Source: Haemonchus contortus
Taxonomy: Eukaryota > Nematoda > Chromadorea > Rhabditida > Trichostrongylidae
NCBI GenBank assembly: GCA_000469685.2
Contig: LS997565.1
Coordinates: 6,459,005-6,523,004 of the forward strand
Length of the DNA stretch: 64,000 nt
Direction of reading: 5' to 3'
The notes under the pieces are model-generated. The model was not told where the DNA came from, did not search any database, and saw only the letters and a program-made list of their open reading frames with translations. A program made the position numbers and the translations under genes. Shown here in pieces: positions 49,729 to 62,705 of this stretch; position 1 is the first letter of the stretch; each line of letters begins with the position of its first letter.

Positions 49729-52700
49729 TCAGACGAATTCGGCACTTGCTTGGGTGGCGACAAGATCGATAGCTTTCCGTCGTGTGATGTATTTTCGGAT
49801 CAATCCACGTACAGCTGTTTTGTATTCGACAGATGAAGCCCAATAGACAAAAAAATTGGCCGTAGCATTCACGACCACCAGGAAATTGCCGACGTCTATA
49901 AGGATCGCATCAGCTGCAGGTCCCAGACCTCTGAAAGAGAAGGTATTGGAGTCTCCTATTCAAAGACTTATCACTTGATTACTTTTGATACTTACATTTT
50001 GAGCATCTCGAAGACGTTAACCAGTAGTGAAGTGACATTACAGGCAAGGAAGAGTACGATCACCAACAGAAGCACGACCGGCGATCCCTGATCTTCCTGC
50101 TCTTCACCTGAACACGGAACTCTTATAGGAATGCGCGATTTTCGTGAAGGCACGCAAGCCCTCTCTACCGAATCCCTAATTGGCACTCGAAGATGGAAGA
50201 GGCACGCGACAAGCACTCTTTGGGCTGCATATTCTGTGCCATATCACGTAAGCGAATAATTAAACCCCGGGGTGAAGGTAGATTTTGAGTTGGTTGAGGA
50301 TACGGTCAGGTAATTAGTTGTAGGGCTACTGTATATTCTGATCAATAGGCGTTTTTGTACTATGCTGACCCAGTTCTTCTTAAATTCACCAATTCTAGAA
50401 ATCTGCCCCAAGTGGTCGCTAAGTCCGAAGTTCGAGCCCGAACTGATAGCAAAGATTCTCGCTAAGCCCGAGCTATAACCTTTGTCTTCAGTTCGAGCTG
50501 AAACAGACATACAAGGTAGTGGTAGCTGATGATCCAGTTGGTCTGAAGGGAACATTGCAGAATTGTGTCTTCTTTGTTCCCATGCCCTCAACTCTTTTAT
50601 TTCTACTTGGAGCTATAGACATGGCGTATACTCAGCGATTACTCCTGCCATAAGATCTTGCTAAAAAGTTCACTTCTCACTAGAGAGGTGTCAACACTAC
50701 TTGAGCCAAGTTCCTTCGGAGTACTAATTAATCTCTTGAAACAGTGAAAATTTCAATTTTAATACCGACCGTGTCTGATAAAAATTGAAGAAAAAACCCG
50801 AATTCAATTTTGAAAAACTCACATTCACATATGACCTTCTTGGAATCTTCGTGTTTCTTTCGGAGAAGATAAAGGATGCCAAATGTTAGTATAGTTAAAA
50901 GAATAAATGGAATAAAAGCCATTGACAGTGCGTACATATATCCCCTGAAAGTAAAAGATGATTTTAACATTTTGAAAAATGAAATTTCGAAGTAAAATCA
51001 GTTTTTGCAGGCAACTATCAAGAGTAGTAGAACTATTCTGTTTACTCACTTATAAACAACAATATAAAGTTCGCTGACACGGAGTTCGGTAGGGCAAAGT
51101 TCGTATAAAGTGTAATTGTCCGGATGTAAACATTCAACTGCCTGGAATTGAAAACGCTGTATTGATCGATTTGTTGATCAATAAAAACAATAAAGAATAG
51201 AAAGCAAAATTACCTCCAAATCACCGAATTGTATGATGTTATAGGCGGCGACGCTAATGACCACACAGGCTAAGACCCGTGGTGCCCATGTTGACCGGGA
51301 ACCGAACGCTGCTGGACCACTGAAATTGAGCACCGTGTCGTGTGCATGGCGCACTCCAAAAAAAATTTGGGAACTACAGCTTCACCTTTTCCCTAGATCG
51401 TCGTTGTAGCTGGGTGAACTTGGGCTATCTCAGTTACATAACCGTCGGTTACTCTAGCACCCCAGGGGGAGTTACTGATAACCGCCCGTTGTTTTGACAA
51501 CTGGGTCCCTTATCGTGAGCCAAAAATGGCACAGTTCCCACAGAAGCGTGCGTCTAGGCAGATGACCTTTTCTATTGGTGTGAGTCATTCTTCAGTAACC
51601 TCAGGAGACTAGTAAATGCTGATATAGCCATTTCCAACAAAAAAAACATCCACAAATGTTATGTTAGCGAGCTGAATTCTACTAATCCCAGATATGATTA
51701 CGTGTATAATGATATTTCTTAGCTTAACAAATACTCGTTCATCGCTGTCGGTGATAATGAAGAAGATTACTGTAACTTATTGAATTTCTAACTTACCGTA
51801 ACACAGAGATGTAACAATCGAAAGCGGCCAGCACAGTGATATAGACGGAAAGCATCTGTAAAAGAGATTTTTCACTTGTTTTGCGTGAGAATAATCAACC
51901 ATTTAAGGGACGTTAAATGGGACGAGAGCTGTGCTCCTACCTGGAAAAACAATCCAAGTGGAATCAGTTTTGGTAGAAGGAAAACAAATAGTTGATCGAC
52001 AACGAATGCCCGTGCTCTCAACGAATCTGCGAATATCACCACCACACCAGCCATGCAAACACCTAAAAATATGAATCAAGAGGAAAAAAATCAGAGACAA
52101 ATCAAAGATAACCGATAAAATGACAAAATAAATAATAATGAATAATTGGTAAAAAAGCACTGTGAGAGTTCAACTGGAATATTGTAAAATGTCTCTTAGA
52201 ATTACTTTTGAAAAGATTCTGGGAAGTGTCTTGTAACGCTGTTCATAGCTACTTACCTACTAAGATTTTAAAGAGGGAGTTGAAAAGACTCATTAATTCG
52301 TAGGAACAAAAAAATTTCTACATCCATACGAATGCCTAAAGATTGGCCCGCTTTATGGTTTAAGGAACACATCTGTTATGCGATTTTAAGCAGTTGCTCA
52401 GTGCGATTGACTGGGAAGTAGAGCTAGTCGATCAGGTATCGATTTTCAAGTCTTATGGGCAGGAGGAAACTATTGATCCTATCGAACAAACAACAGTTAC
52501 AAATTTTTTTATACAAATTACGATTCCATACAGAGGGAAATGGAATTTATCACAAGAACCTAATAGAATATGACCTCTGTTCAAATTTCCATGTGCGTAC
52601 ATGTAATTAATAATAATAATAAATAGTATAGCAAAACCGAAATTAAGAAATGAAGAAATAAAACGGATATTGCTGGAGTAGGGTGAAAACCTGATTGGAT

Positions 52701-53046
52701 GATTCATTGGCTCATGGTTGTTATTATTTAGTTGTGATTATTAAAGAAAAGCATTACAAAAAAATGTTCAGAACTCACCGACATCACTGCAGCTAAGAGC
52801 TGTCAAGTACTTGGCTGCAGTATTCCGTTGTGATGAGAATACAACGATGTTGAGAAAATTTAGAAACACACCAATTGTGGCCATTACCGGCAATATGCCG
52901 ATGACAATAATCTGGAAACGAAGAGTTTTGAGAGGAATTTAAGTTCCTTAACCAGTTAAGGTTGATCAGTACTGACAAGGTTGGCGACGCCGGCGACACC
53001 ATCGGTCGGTTCATGCAAGCAACCGCATGTGCGCATTCCACATTCA
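49729..53046 (-). CDS. FMRFamide-type peptide GPCR, 9 exons, 5' end unresolved
   Basis: A second class A peptide receptor, convergent with the first. Exons in transcript order: 53046-52977, 52911-52779, 52062-51941, 51855-51797, 51319-51214, 51141-51050, 50944-50823, 50107-49996, 49930-49729. All introns are GT-AG with consistent phases, giving 339 residues and a TGA stop. TM1 is about 24-48 and TM2 about 60-82. TM3 ends in D122-C123-Y124, the DRY position. TM4 is about 143-160. Extracellular loop 2 has two cysteines (168, 180) and an N-Y-T glycosylation site at 173. TM5 is about 198-222. Loop 3 is short and charged. TM6 (about 246-268) reads FLACNVTSLLVNVFE and TM7 (about 283-303) reads DVGNFLVVVNATANFFVY; both are characteristic of FMRFamide-receptor-like nematode proteins. 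The first visible exon begins with one base of a split codon, so an upstream exon is expected but was not found. An internal ATG at 53036-53034 would still give all seven helices. The ligand is unknown. Confidence 0.88.
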
Positions 53047-56000
53047 CTGAAATCAGTAACACAATGAAATTCTTGGCACGGAACATAGGTAAGGGTAGTT
53101 AACGGAAATCTGAGTGTTCGCTGAACGCCAACGGCTGAGAATCACACTATAAACGAAATCCAGAGACAGTGACGGAGCTAGGAAAGCTAGTAACAAAGAC
53201 AGAGAAAATGTAGCTCAACGAAAAAATAAACAGTTTGAAAGTACTTCAGCCGATGAGATCAAAGACGTGAAATTGATTTCCTCCAGCACCTCCGGAAAAA
53301 TCACTCGAAAAATGAGATCGAACAGAGCTAGGAGGTATTGTCCACGTAGGGAAAGTCCTGCTCAAAAATTAGACCAAAGAAAAAATTGCTGACAACTAAG
53401 AAATGGATAACGGAAAAGCTAGTCAAGATCAGAGGGATAAGGTTGAAGGTAACAAAATGTCATTTAAACGAAGAGCGCGAGTCTCTTCTCACCTAGGAGG
53501 CCTAGAGGGCCTACATCAGTAGCTGATAGGCCTAATTCTTCTTAACAAACTTTCTTACTCGACAAAATATCGACCTATGCACATGTGCCGATGCTGATTC
53601 CAACATCGTCACCTTATTACCGTCAGCCAGCGAGTGCTTTTTTTAATTACTTTCATCTGTTTTCGGATGAGATATTTACTCTGTTCTTGTGACACATTTT
53701 AATAGCTCCAGATGCTCCTCAAATTATTTTGAAATACAGCAAGCATTCGATTCTAAAAAAACTTCGGAATATTTGCCGTTAGGGCCGAAGGAGCATCATC
53801 AGAAGTGAAGCCATTAAGGTGAAAATGAGTTTTTTTAGCTGAGTATCCTTTCAGAAGAAGGTCTACAATGGGTCATTTGTTAGTGAAATTGGGGTCTATG
53901 GGAGGTACGATGGGGTGGTCTTAACGTCTTCGCCCATTTGTCCATCCTAAACTGAGTCCTTTACTGCTGCTCAAGTGGCCCCTACTCTCCCTAACCCCTC
54001 CATCCCCGCTTTTTCTTCCATAATGGACATAGCAAAGGAGTATAAACAGCGTAACCTAGATAAAGAGTTTATCTGTACTGCGTGATAATGAGTGATAGCA
54101 GGCGTAAACGACTTAAATGGCCAACGAGATTGACAATAAGCTGAAGTGAGAAAGCGATAAAGCAAATTCAATGAAGGGCCCAGCAAAAGTTCAAGGCAGA
54201 GTTGTTTTGATAAAATGTACCGTCGATATCTCAGTCTAATAGTACACGTAACTATGAGCCGGAGTAGAGTTCGATGAACGATTAAGTCCATCTCGAGACT
54301 TGCTAAATCCCTCATTAGAGCGCGTGTAGGAAGAAAGGAAGACTTGGGAGAATCACAACAAAGAGCGCTGAAAAGATTGGAAGTACTTGAAGACTACGAA
54401 GACGAAAGTAAAGTAAGCACTCGCAGAGATGATCATTAAGGTAAGCTACACGTTCTGGCTTCCATAAACCTCGACATGGCTGTGAATTGATATCAATTTT
54501 GCTTGGAATTAATATCAATAAAGGTGAGCATTGGGAAAGGTAGGCGAAGTGAGAAGTAAATTAAGAAATAGGTTTCACTCATCGGAATAGCCTCTAATTC
54601 AAATCTGGTAAGGATAGAGGTGGAAAGGGTAGAATAATAGAGGTACAGAAACGTCAACGGCAGGAAATTCCGTGGAAAGGTTGAGGTGACAGCCGAACAA
54701 ACTCGTAACCACATCCCTAGGACAAGTAAGGGGTGGCTGGTGGCTCTCAGGCTGAGGCTATCTAGAGTCCCGCTCAGTAGCACGCCATCTAGCAGTGACT
54801 GCCCTGTTAAACAATGATAAAGACAAGGTGCTACAGTGGGATGTCAGCAGCTCGAAACTATGTTGCTGGAGGAAAGGGGTCATAGTTTAGCTTCTAAATG
54901 CCGGTTGATGCGTGGAAAACTAACGGAGCTGTCATACACGACCACTTCTTAGGTTCATCCGAATTCAGTCAGATGTCGCTGGGCCAAAGGTCCGTCCTGA
55001 CCGCGAAAAAAGGAAACAGCAGTAACTGTGTGGTGATGAATAATAGATCGTCTAGGCCAGTTGATCCTCGAAGGGTTCCTCCAGCACTGAGCATTGACTA
55101 ACAGCAGAAGTCGCTCAGAAAGGGCACTAGCATGCAGACGTCGAAAATCAAATTCTACCCTAGTGAAACGAAAATTCAGAATTGAATTCAAGCAAGATAA
55201 AAAACTAAATCTACATGCTTTATGCTATTTTTCTCAAAAAAATATTCGACTCTCAGGAAAATAGTGCGAGTGAGTGGATGGTTCTGACGAAGTTGTTACC
55301 TCATTACTTATTTCTTACTAGAGTATTCTGTGTGAACAGGCCAAACTAATGAATTCACTTGCGTGAAAGCATTTCCAATGGGTTTATAAGGAATCATAGA
55401 ACAAAAAACCTCTAGCCGGTAGGACGACAACATTGAGCTTAGCTAGAGTGTCTCTTGAATATCTTTACGGCAAGAAGTACATGGTCATTAGGTTTATGTC
55501 GACCTCTGAAGAATTAATCAGAATTATGTGGACGTAAGGTTCGATTCTTGGCCACTTTCAGCAGTTTTCCACGGCAAAGATACTGTGTCGTAAGCACAGT
55601 CACTATGTTCCACTACATGATTTGCGCCTGGGGCGGGTGCAGACGTTTGAGGCACAAGCTCGATGACCATTCTTTCCTTCTGATTTTCGTTCACGTATGC
55701 TCATCCTGGGGTTCTATGAGTATATTGCCTGAGTGGACCTCATGACGCAGGACACTACTTGGAGCTCGAACTCTTCGAGGTTAAGATATAAGGCGCCAGA
55801 GAGACCATACTCCTGTGAATAGATTGTTAAAACCAGCTGACCAAGATAAACTCGCTTCATAACGAGAGTGAAAGAGGATCAGAAGTTAGCCACAGAGTAC
55901 AACCAGATTCGCTCACAAGCCCTCGTGACTTCTATCAACACTTATCAGCTCAAAGCAGCCAGAGAGGGCAGAATCTCAAACATGGACAGAAATTGGCTCT

Positions 56001-58195
56001 CCACAACTTCACTGCATATGAATCTTTTCGAGAAGAAAAATGAAGTGACTGAGGGCTTCATCAAAATATGCTGTTCCAATCCTTCAAAATGAACGTCAAA
56101 CAAGCTCTTCGCTCTGGGATTAGGGGTTCTTGGAAGGGTGAGAGGGACAAGTGAAGCTAACGACAACGCCGATACATGGGGCAGGGCACGCGTTTTCGGT
56201 GGCCAGTGGAAAGCTACGCGTAGCCACCGAGGATTCAATCCCTACTTTTAGCAAATAACTTGTCAATCAGCCCTGTCAGGTGCAGTCCTATTCTATTCCA
56301 TGGGTGATCGGTGCCCTTAAACTCTTCCGATTTTTCCTCTACCTTCAGAATCAACAGAATAGTCGAGAAGAGAGTATGACTGCTGGATTCGCTCAATGAC
56401 CGGATAGCCGAGCACCCACTTCCGCCAGTGTGACTGTACAGCTTCTGAGAATGATCCATCAGATGGTGACGTGTGGGAACTTTGCCGGAAGTTGATTGGA
56501 ATAGGTCGATCAGCTGCTGCAATGAGGAAGTCAGCAGCTGAAATATTCTGCCATAGATAGAGAATTGAACGCAGTGATCAGCTGCAATTATTGCCGACTG
56601 CCGTCAACAACTTCTAGACACACAGACGCACACATACATTCATATACGCACATCAAAAGCACAACAATGGCTAACACTATCGAGCTTTCAAAGCCATAAG
56701 TTACGGGAGCGAATGCTGCTTTGTATGGCATTTCCGGGAATAGAAAGCTGTGAAGCGGCCTCCCACATTATTCGCAATATCGCACACTCACGCGGAATAT
56801 TCGCCAAATGTCGAATGCTTGCAATAAATAAAACAGAATGAACAACACCAATTATACGGAGCTCAATTCCATGGCTGACAATGAGAGCATCAGAAAGAAA
56901 TATCGCTGAATATTCCTCTAATCCGAACACCCACCGCCCCGTCAATCATTGTTGTTCAGAGGCTGTCTCCCAGTACAGCCACCTGGTTGCGCCGCGTCGT
57001 ACACAGAGACCCAGAGACGGATAAATGGCCGGATTACTATGGGAAACATATTTCCGCTATTAATTTCCGCTTTTAATTTCATTTCCCTCGTTTTCAGCCG
57101 TCGCTGTCGGCAGCGTAGCCCACTAGACCTTCTGTGCCCGAGAGGCAGGGAGCCCACCATTCTTTTGTTGAGACCCATTTCGAAGTATAGCTATCCGGCC
57201 GGGGGCAACCCTGATTCACGATTGATCTCTTGAGGGATAAAAACGACCACAGCTCTAATCCGAAGGTCGTTACAGAACAACACAATTCGTATTTGACACC
57301 GACTTCCTCGATCTGGTTCGAGGAGTTTTAGATCGTCGCCTTTTGATGGAGCCGAGAACTTCGAGTTCCCTTTTACGCTCTATCAATCTCTACAAACATC
57401 ATCCTTCAATTGCACAAGATGCAAAGCAAGACCAAATCATTTACTAAGGAATAACACACTGTAAAGATAAATAGTAAAGGGGAAAGGGTTTGCATCTTCG
57501 TAGCGAACCCATTCCCCATAGTTACTTCAATGTTGGCGGAATCACCCCTTGTGGTCGGTGCTCAAATTGGCTACAAGAGGCAAAGCACTTAATGGAACAA
57601 AGTCGGGCCTTAGTGAGTCAATAGATGAGTCTACGGTCGTAATGCCGCTGTAACCTTATATGAAGGACGGATTACTGTGTAACCTCATGGGAATTTCTTG
57701 TCATTGATCTTTGTTGTTCAAGCCGGTAAAAAGTAATCAGCTTTTGGGCTACAAAGAGAGAACTGATTGATGCCGAGCATCATTGTTTCGTACAAAATAT
57801 CAGTTGTTAAAATGCAAAAAACATTCGACCGGACTATGCAGAACTCGCTCGAAGTCTAAGAAGGCGCTCATGGAATGCGATAGATCTTTTTGAATACAAC
57901 TATTTACTACTTTTTATTATGTTGTCGAAAGTATTCCGAGAACTGACTTTCTGAAAATAACATCGGGTCATTTACTAAAAAAATTGAAGCTTAATCATTA
58001 CAAATCGAGAGTCCATGAAAAGTGAGTGCGACAACATTCACCAGATTACCTTTGGAGAACAGATTTCAGGTCAATCTGAGATAAAGCAAGCAAAACCATC
58101 AGGAACAATCATCAATAACTCTGAGAAAGACTTGCCGTAGGGCTATGCTGCTGTGAATTACAAGGGCACATATGATTCTCGTTTCCTCTCGCGCC
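53047..58195. other. Unassigned stretch upstream of the - strand receptor gene
   Basis: Should contain the missing first exon(s) and promoter of the - strand receptor gene, neither of which could be placed. Frames of 60-114 codons occur on both strands with no motif. Confidence 0.4.
55858..56092 (+). other. Open, coding-like stretch without a recognised family
   Basis: The frame VKEDQKLATEYNQIRSQALV continues to a TGA at 56092 with no low-complexity sequence. The opposite strand is open too (56238-55945). No splice sites or homologous motif support it. Confidence 0.12.
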
Positions 58196-58309
58196 TTCTT
58201 TTTGAATAAGTTTGTGCCCGAAGGGGCAGGGAGCAGTGCAGCGCCTTCTTCAAAAAGAAGGCGCTGCACTGCTCCCTGCCCCTTCGGGCACAAACTTATT
58301 CAAAAAGAA
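58196..58309. repeat. Perfect palindrome, 55-bp arms, 4-base loop
   Basis: Bases 58196-58250 are exactly complementary to 58255-58309 around CAAA (58251-58254). The arms include TTTGTGCCCGAAGGGGCAGG and GCAGTGCAGCGCC. Both strands therefore give the same short reading frame starting MCPKGQGAVQRLL, which is a consequence of the palindrome and not a gene. No target-site duplication is evident. It may be a very recent inverted duplication, a young foldback element, or an assembly artefact. Confidence 0.85.
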
Positions 58310-58342
58310 TCTGCTTCATCTTAGCTTCATTCCCACCTACAG

Positions 58343-58459
58343 TTTTGAGTATACGAAGCCTGCTAGAGTTTTCTATAAGAAACAGAAAGAGAATGTTATA
58401 GTGGTGGAAAGCCAGAAGGTTCACAGTTACTACAAAAGGAAAGAATATCCTAAACGGTA
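58343..58459 (+). CDS. Exon-like terminal frame, family not recognised
   Basis: A CCTACAG acceptor-like site near 58341 is followed by a frame rich in Tyr, Lys and Val (FEYTKPARVFYKKQKENVIV, then a KVHSYYKRKEYPKR end). It stops at TAA near 58459. The composition looks like real coding sequence, yet no upstream exon was found and the perfect palindrome lies just upstream. Tentative. Confidence 0.2.
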
Positions 58460-60782
58460 ACGATACCAAATGAGGCTTTTCAAGAAATCGAGTAGCTATG
58501 AAAGATTCCCGCCGATTCTCCCAATCACCAGTCGCATTCATATTCGGGAACCCTTCGTGCTTTCGTTCACATCCAACAATTCATGTCAGACTTATTGGTC
58601 GGTTAATCGGACTTGGATACACCAAAAAGCGCCTGTGACCCTGCACCACGCTATGTATTCTCTTCGAATAGGATGAAACACGGTTGTGCTTTCTTGAAGT
58701 CCTCACATCAGCAGCAGGGAAATTGGATGATCTTCCTTCTTTTTCATGGTAGGGTCGCTTTCTATTTATGAATTCAAGAAGAAAGACCATAGGCTGAAAA
58801 CAAAAACAGCCTGCATATATCCCTTGGAAGGGAAAATAATGGAACCTAGTACCAAGCATCAGTGGGTACCTCGAAAACAATTACAATATTGCCTACAATT
58901 GGTTTACAGGAACCAAATGGGAAATAGAAGTCCCTCTCGAGAGGTCAGTGCAGTGCCAAATGAAGCGCTATCACGTTCTGATACACATGCACATGAACAT
59001 ACGGTTCGGGAATCGAGTCCTTACTAGGTTGGCGGAACCTTCCTTTCCTGCAGGAGCGATGAATTCCGAGAATATAAAGACTCTGACCTAGTTCGGATGA
59101 AAAAAAGGTTTTCCAAAAGAGAGCAGAGCTCAGGTGTCTCGATGTCCCAATGTTGGTACCGAGATTCTGTGCCTCAGAATAGTCTTCAGGATTATTCCTC
59201 CCATTCCGACGTCATTCTAGCCAATGATTCAGTGCCAGACGTCATCTTTTGATGTTAAGTAGCTACTTATCGCTTTTCGTGCCCAAGATCCTAATCCGCC
59301 TCCTCACAAACATGGTCCAAACACAAAGATGACACATTTTTCAGTGACTGAAAGAAAACATATTCACAACACTGCAGAAAATAAAATTCTGCAAAGCAGC
59401 TTCTCCGGAAATTTTGCAAATAGCACAAACGATATCAAATCGCCCAGATCGCCTTGATCGACTAGTGATTACAATGCAAATCGGCAGGGCAATCTAGGGA
59501 CTGGAGGTCCGTCCCGGTGTGCATTCGCTGACCATGCCCGTCAAGCAGGAGTCATCATATAATAGTCAGAGCTTAATAAAATGTAGTAAGTATTGTCCTA
59601 GTGCGACTGTCGATAAATCTCGGCATTGCTTCTTTAGTAGGTATTGTAGATGAGAGGATCCTACAATGCAAATGATGCTACTGGAGCGAAATATTGTTGA
59701 ACTGTACTCCAGACAACAAATAGAAATCCTTACTATTGAGTTTTTGAATTCCGATGACGTTTCCCAAGCTTGACAAGTGTGCGACCTAGGGCTTTTCAAG
59801 ACTGATACTTAGTCTGGATATGAGGCTTCATGTCAGCTTTCAAAAGTCCAAAGATAAGCATAATTTGAACAAAAGTATAGCGATCTCGGAAGCACTGATA
59901 TGTGGACGCAAGCAGAGTCTCCGCCGTTATGTCTGGACCCTACTCAGAGAAGCCTCCAAAGGAGAAGCTCGAATATGAGAGAGGCTCGGCCCGACGTTCA
60001 AAAATGAATTCTGTTCATTTATCATTCTAATACATTCGAAGGAATAACTTATTTTACCTTGGAATTCGTGCTATATCCCTCTCCCCCCATCTCCTCTACC
60101 CAGTCAGCGACAAAGATGGTATCAAAGATTTCAGCCAGTACGAATCCATTACTTCTTAAAAGGCCACTCAAGACGTTGTCGGGTGAAAAAGCGACTATAT
60201 GGGACGCAATAAACGCTCAAAAACAGTTGAGACACCCACTGCCGCTAAATACTCCCAAAAAAGGACGTGTTCATCGGTCTTGGAGAATATGATACCATTC
60301 GCAATAGGGCACGATTCATTCAAATGCAGCCGAATGATTCACACGAATAGCTAACACATAGCTCGGCAGCGACTGAAATCTCGTCCAAACGCCCCCCCCC
60401 CCCTCTTCTCCGTAGCCTCTTCGAGCCACAGAAATGATTCGCTCAGAAAAAAGCAGTCACAAAACTCGTGCTCTCGAAAGAACACTACGCAAATTTGCAA
60501 GAAAATAATTTGAAAAAATAAAAAAAGTGATAATGCAAAGCAGACAAATTACTGGGGTGACAGGGTTTTTAGGATTTTGAAAAGAAAAAATCTTGTTTGA
60601 AAGACATTTTCGGCTTCCTCCCAGCAGAACGGCCCTACTTTGGCATGAGAGGCTGGTCACTTTTTGAATTCTCTAGACGCAATCGACGAACAGTTCCAGC
60701 ATAATGATTAGACATTTAGATTTATGTAGGTGAATTGTTGATAAATGCTTATTCCATTCTTCTGCATGTCCATCTACTTCTA

Positions 60783-60806
60783 CTGCTGCTGCTGCTGCTG
60801 CTGCTG
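60783..60806 (+). repeat. (CTG)8 microsatellite
   Basis: Eight uninterrupted CTG units. It lies 49 bases before an unassigned 109-codon open frame; no evidence that it is translated. Confidence 0.95.
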
Positions 60807-60854
60807 GATCTGGAGCCATTCAAAAGCCAAGATTTATGATTACCATCTTTACCA

Positions 60855-61184
60855 ATGGCCTGGCGCAAGGCTTCCGCAAGTCTTTTTCATGCAATAGACT
60901 CAGCTTCCAAAGGACAAGTTGATGGTCGAGCTGTGGCCGATATTTTATTGAAGTTCAAATGTCTAGGCCTTAAGGAAATAATGAAGTTCTTCATTTTGTC
61001 CCCATTCTGGAAAAGACTTGAGGCAGATGGGGTGGGTTTATGTGTGTTCGGGTTTCTGAATCGGGTGAATTGCCACCGCCAGACCGTTACGACAACCTTT
61101 CCATTGAGACGTAAACAAAGCAAAAAAGGTAGTTCAATTTTTGAGAAGGCTATTTCGGGGAAAAGGGGTCAACCTGTGAAATGA
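60855..61184 (+). CDS. Unassigned 109-codon open frame
   Basis: Starts ATG (MAWRKASASLFHAIDSASKG) and ends TGA. The composition is protein-like, with a basic C-terminus, and no motif is recognised. The opposite strand is also open for 78 codons over the same place, which lowers the value of the open frame. No good splice sites were identified beside it. It could be chance or part of a multi-exon gene. Confidence 0.15.
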   Translation: MAWRKASASLFHAIDSASKGQVDGRAVADILLKFKCLGLKEIMKFFILSPFWKRLEADGVGLCVFGFLNRVNCHRQTVTTTFPLRRKQSKKGSSIFEKAISGKRGQPVK

Positions 61185-62230
61185 CACGTCTAATGGGTCC
61201 AAAATTAATTTTGAAGGGCTGTGTACATATACCAAACTTGTTGCTCAATGTGGATGGACCCATGGGACAGTCTTATGCGACTGAGAAGTTACCCGAGTCG
61301 ATTCAAATGGATGAGTAACGATGGCTGACGGAAAGCGCTTGATGGTGTGCTCCCTAACAGGAAAAAGAAGGCAGCGGGCCCTACTGGGATTCAATGTTCG
61401 ATGTTCTAGAGCACGATTGGGAAGTAGGTGGCCTAGCCCTCCCTAGGAGAATTGTCTCAACATCCCATAGAGTCTCAGTACAGATTTTAGCCGTCAGTTG
61501 AGATTGTTAATAATAACGTAGGACTTAGCCAACGTTCTGGAAATGGCCGGCTTAATCACTATTGGAACTTCTATCAGACGAAGAATCGTACAAAGTCCCC
61601 TTAGAAAGATTCTTTGTTGCGGCCTAGGTTTAGTTCAAAAATTACTAGGTGTAGGTACAAATTAAATAGCTTAAGCAGTAAAAGGACGCTGCTGGCACGG
61701 GAAGGAACAGTAGTGAGGTGCACTTCGGAAAAGAAACTAGAAAAGGCCCCTGCTGACCCTGAAGAAATGTTTGCAAATGCCAGTCTAACAGCAGGAGCAG
61801 CAGAGCCTGGAAAATGCCTAATTTCTATAAATTAGGCACAAAATTCGAAATGCTTTTCAATTCGAAGTAATTAAATTTGTTGTTTTCTGCCTCTATCTGC
61901 CGCCCACATAAAAACCACGCAATTGGGAGATAGTGAATGTTGCTCTGGGGAGGAGGGACAGCTCCTTTTCTGTAGTGTACCTCGTAATTCGAGCGGAGCA
62001 ATATTGTAAGTAAATTCTCCACTAATGAAATGAACAACACGAGAGCTCCTGCAGCTGGGAACACAGTGTGGCCTGAAGGCAGTGTACTATTACATTATTC
62101 CTTTTCTGTTTATTGGATTATAGAAAAATTTTATCGATTTCCCCACAGGATACACCAACGAATTGCAGTAAAGTTGTTTTTCCCATTCAAAATGAAGTAT
62201 AACAGTCGAAGGATTAAGCAACTTGGCTCT

Positions 62231-62420
62231 CAATCCCGTTTGGGGATGCGCCCCTCACACGACTTCCACTCAGAATCGTTTGAACAGGGGTGAAATGATG
62301 TGCGGTGAATGCACAAGTCAGTGCTTTTATCCTCCCAGCAACTACCGACACGGGAAGGTTAGAAGACTAGGTGGCTAGGTTGGTGTGAGTTGGAATAAAT
62401 CCGGGTGGCTGTCAATCCGG
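62231..62420 (-). repeat. SINE-like copy, minus orientation
   Basis: The - strand has GATTCTGAGTGGAAGTCG, GGGCGCATCCCC, AAACGGGATTG and GGAGGATAAAAGCACTGAC, the same order of blocks as the family's body and 3' part. Confidence 0.55.
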
Positions 62421-62705
62421 GAGGAGCATAGGTATGGTAGAGTCGTGTTCGTCATAATACTCTTGAGATTCAGACCACCGTTTTCGTTCTGTCAGACGAG
62501 CCTGGTCCTGATTAATGGCACCAGAGTGATGAGCTGCCTTGTAGGTTAAGGCGAAGTTATATTCTGCATTTAATCCCTTGATAATTCGTAGGGCTTTAGC
62601 ACTATTTGTCATCCACCACCCTGGCTTGTGTGCTGAAGTTGGCCAACCTAAACCGACGAGCTGAGAATAACTCAGGAGACCGGGCTGGTGGTGGTTTCAC
62701 AATAA

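Noticed and set aside
53048..53086. ATG with a hydrophobic, signal-peptide-like start (MFRAKNFIVLLIS) just upstream of the first exon of the - strand receptor
   Set aside because: Reading through gives the wrong frame for the next exon and a stop early in TM1. The TTTCAG acceptor at 53047 fits better.
61270..61420. Resemblance to the C-terminal end of an RTE-type reverse transcriptase (WMSNDGWRKALDGV)
   Set aside because: Only a few residues match, and no YxDD motif or flanking frame is present.
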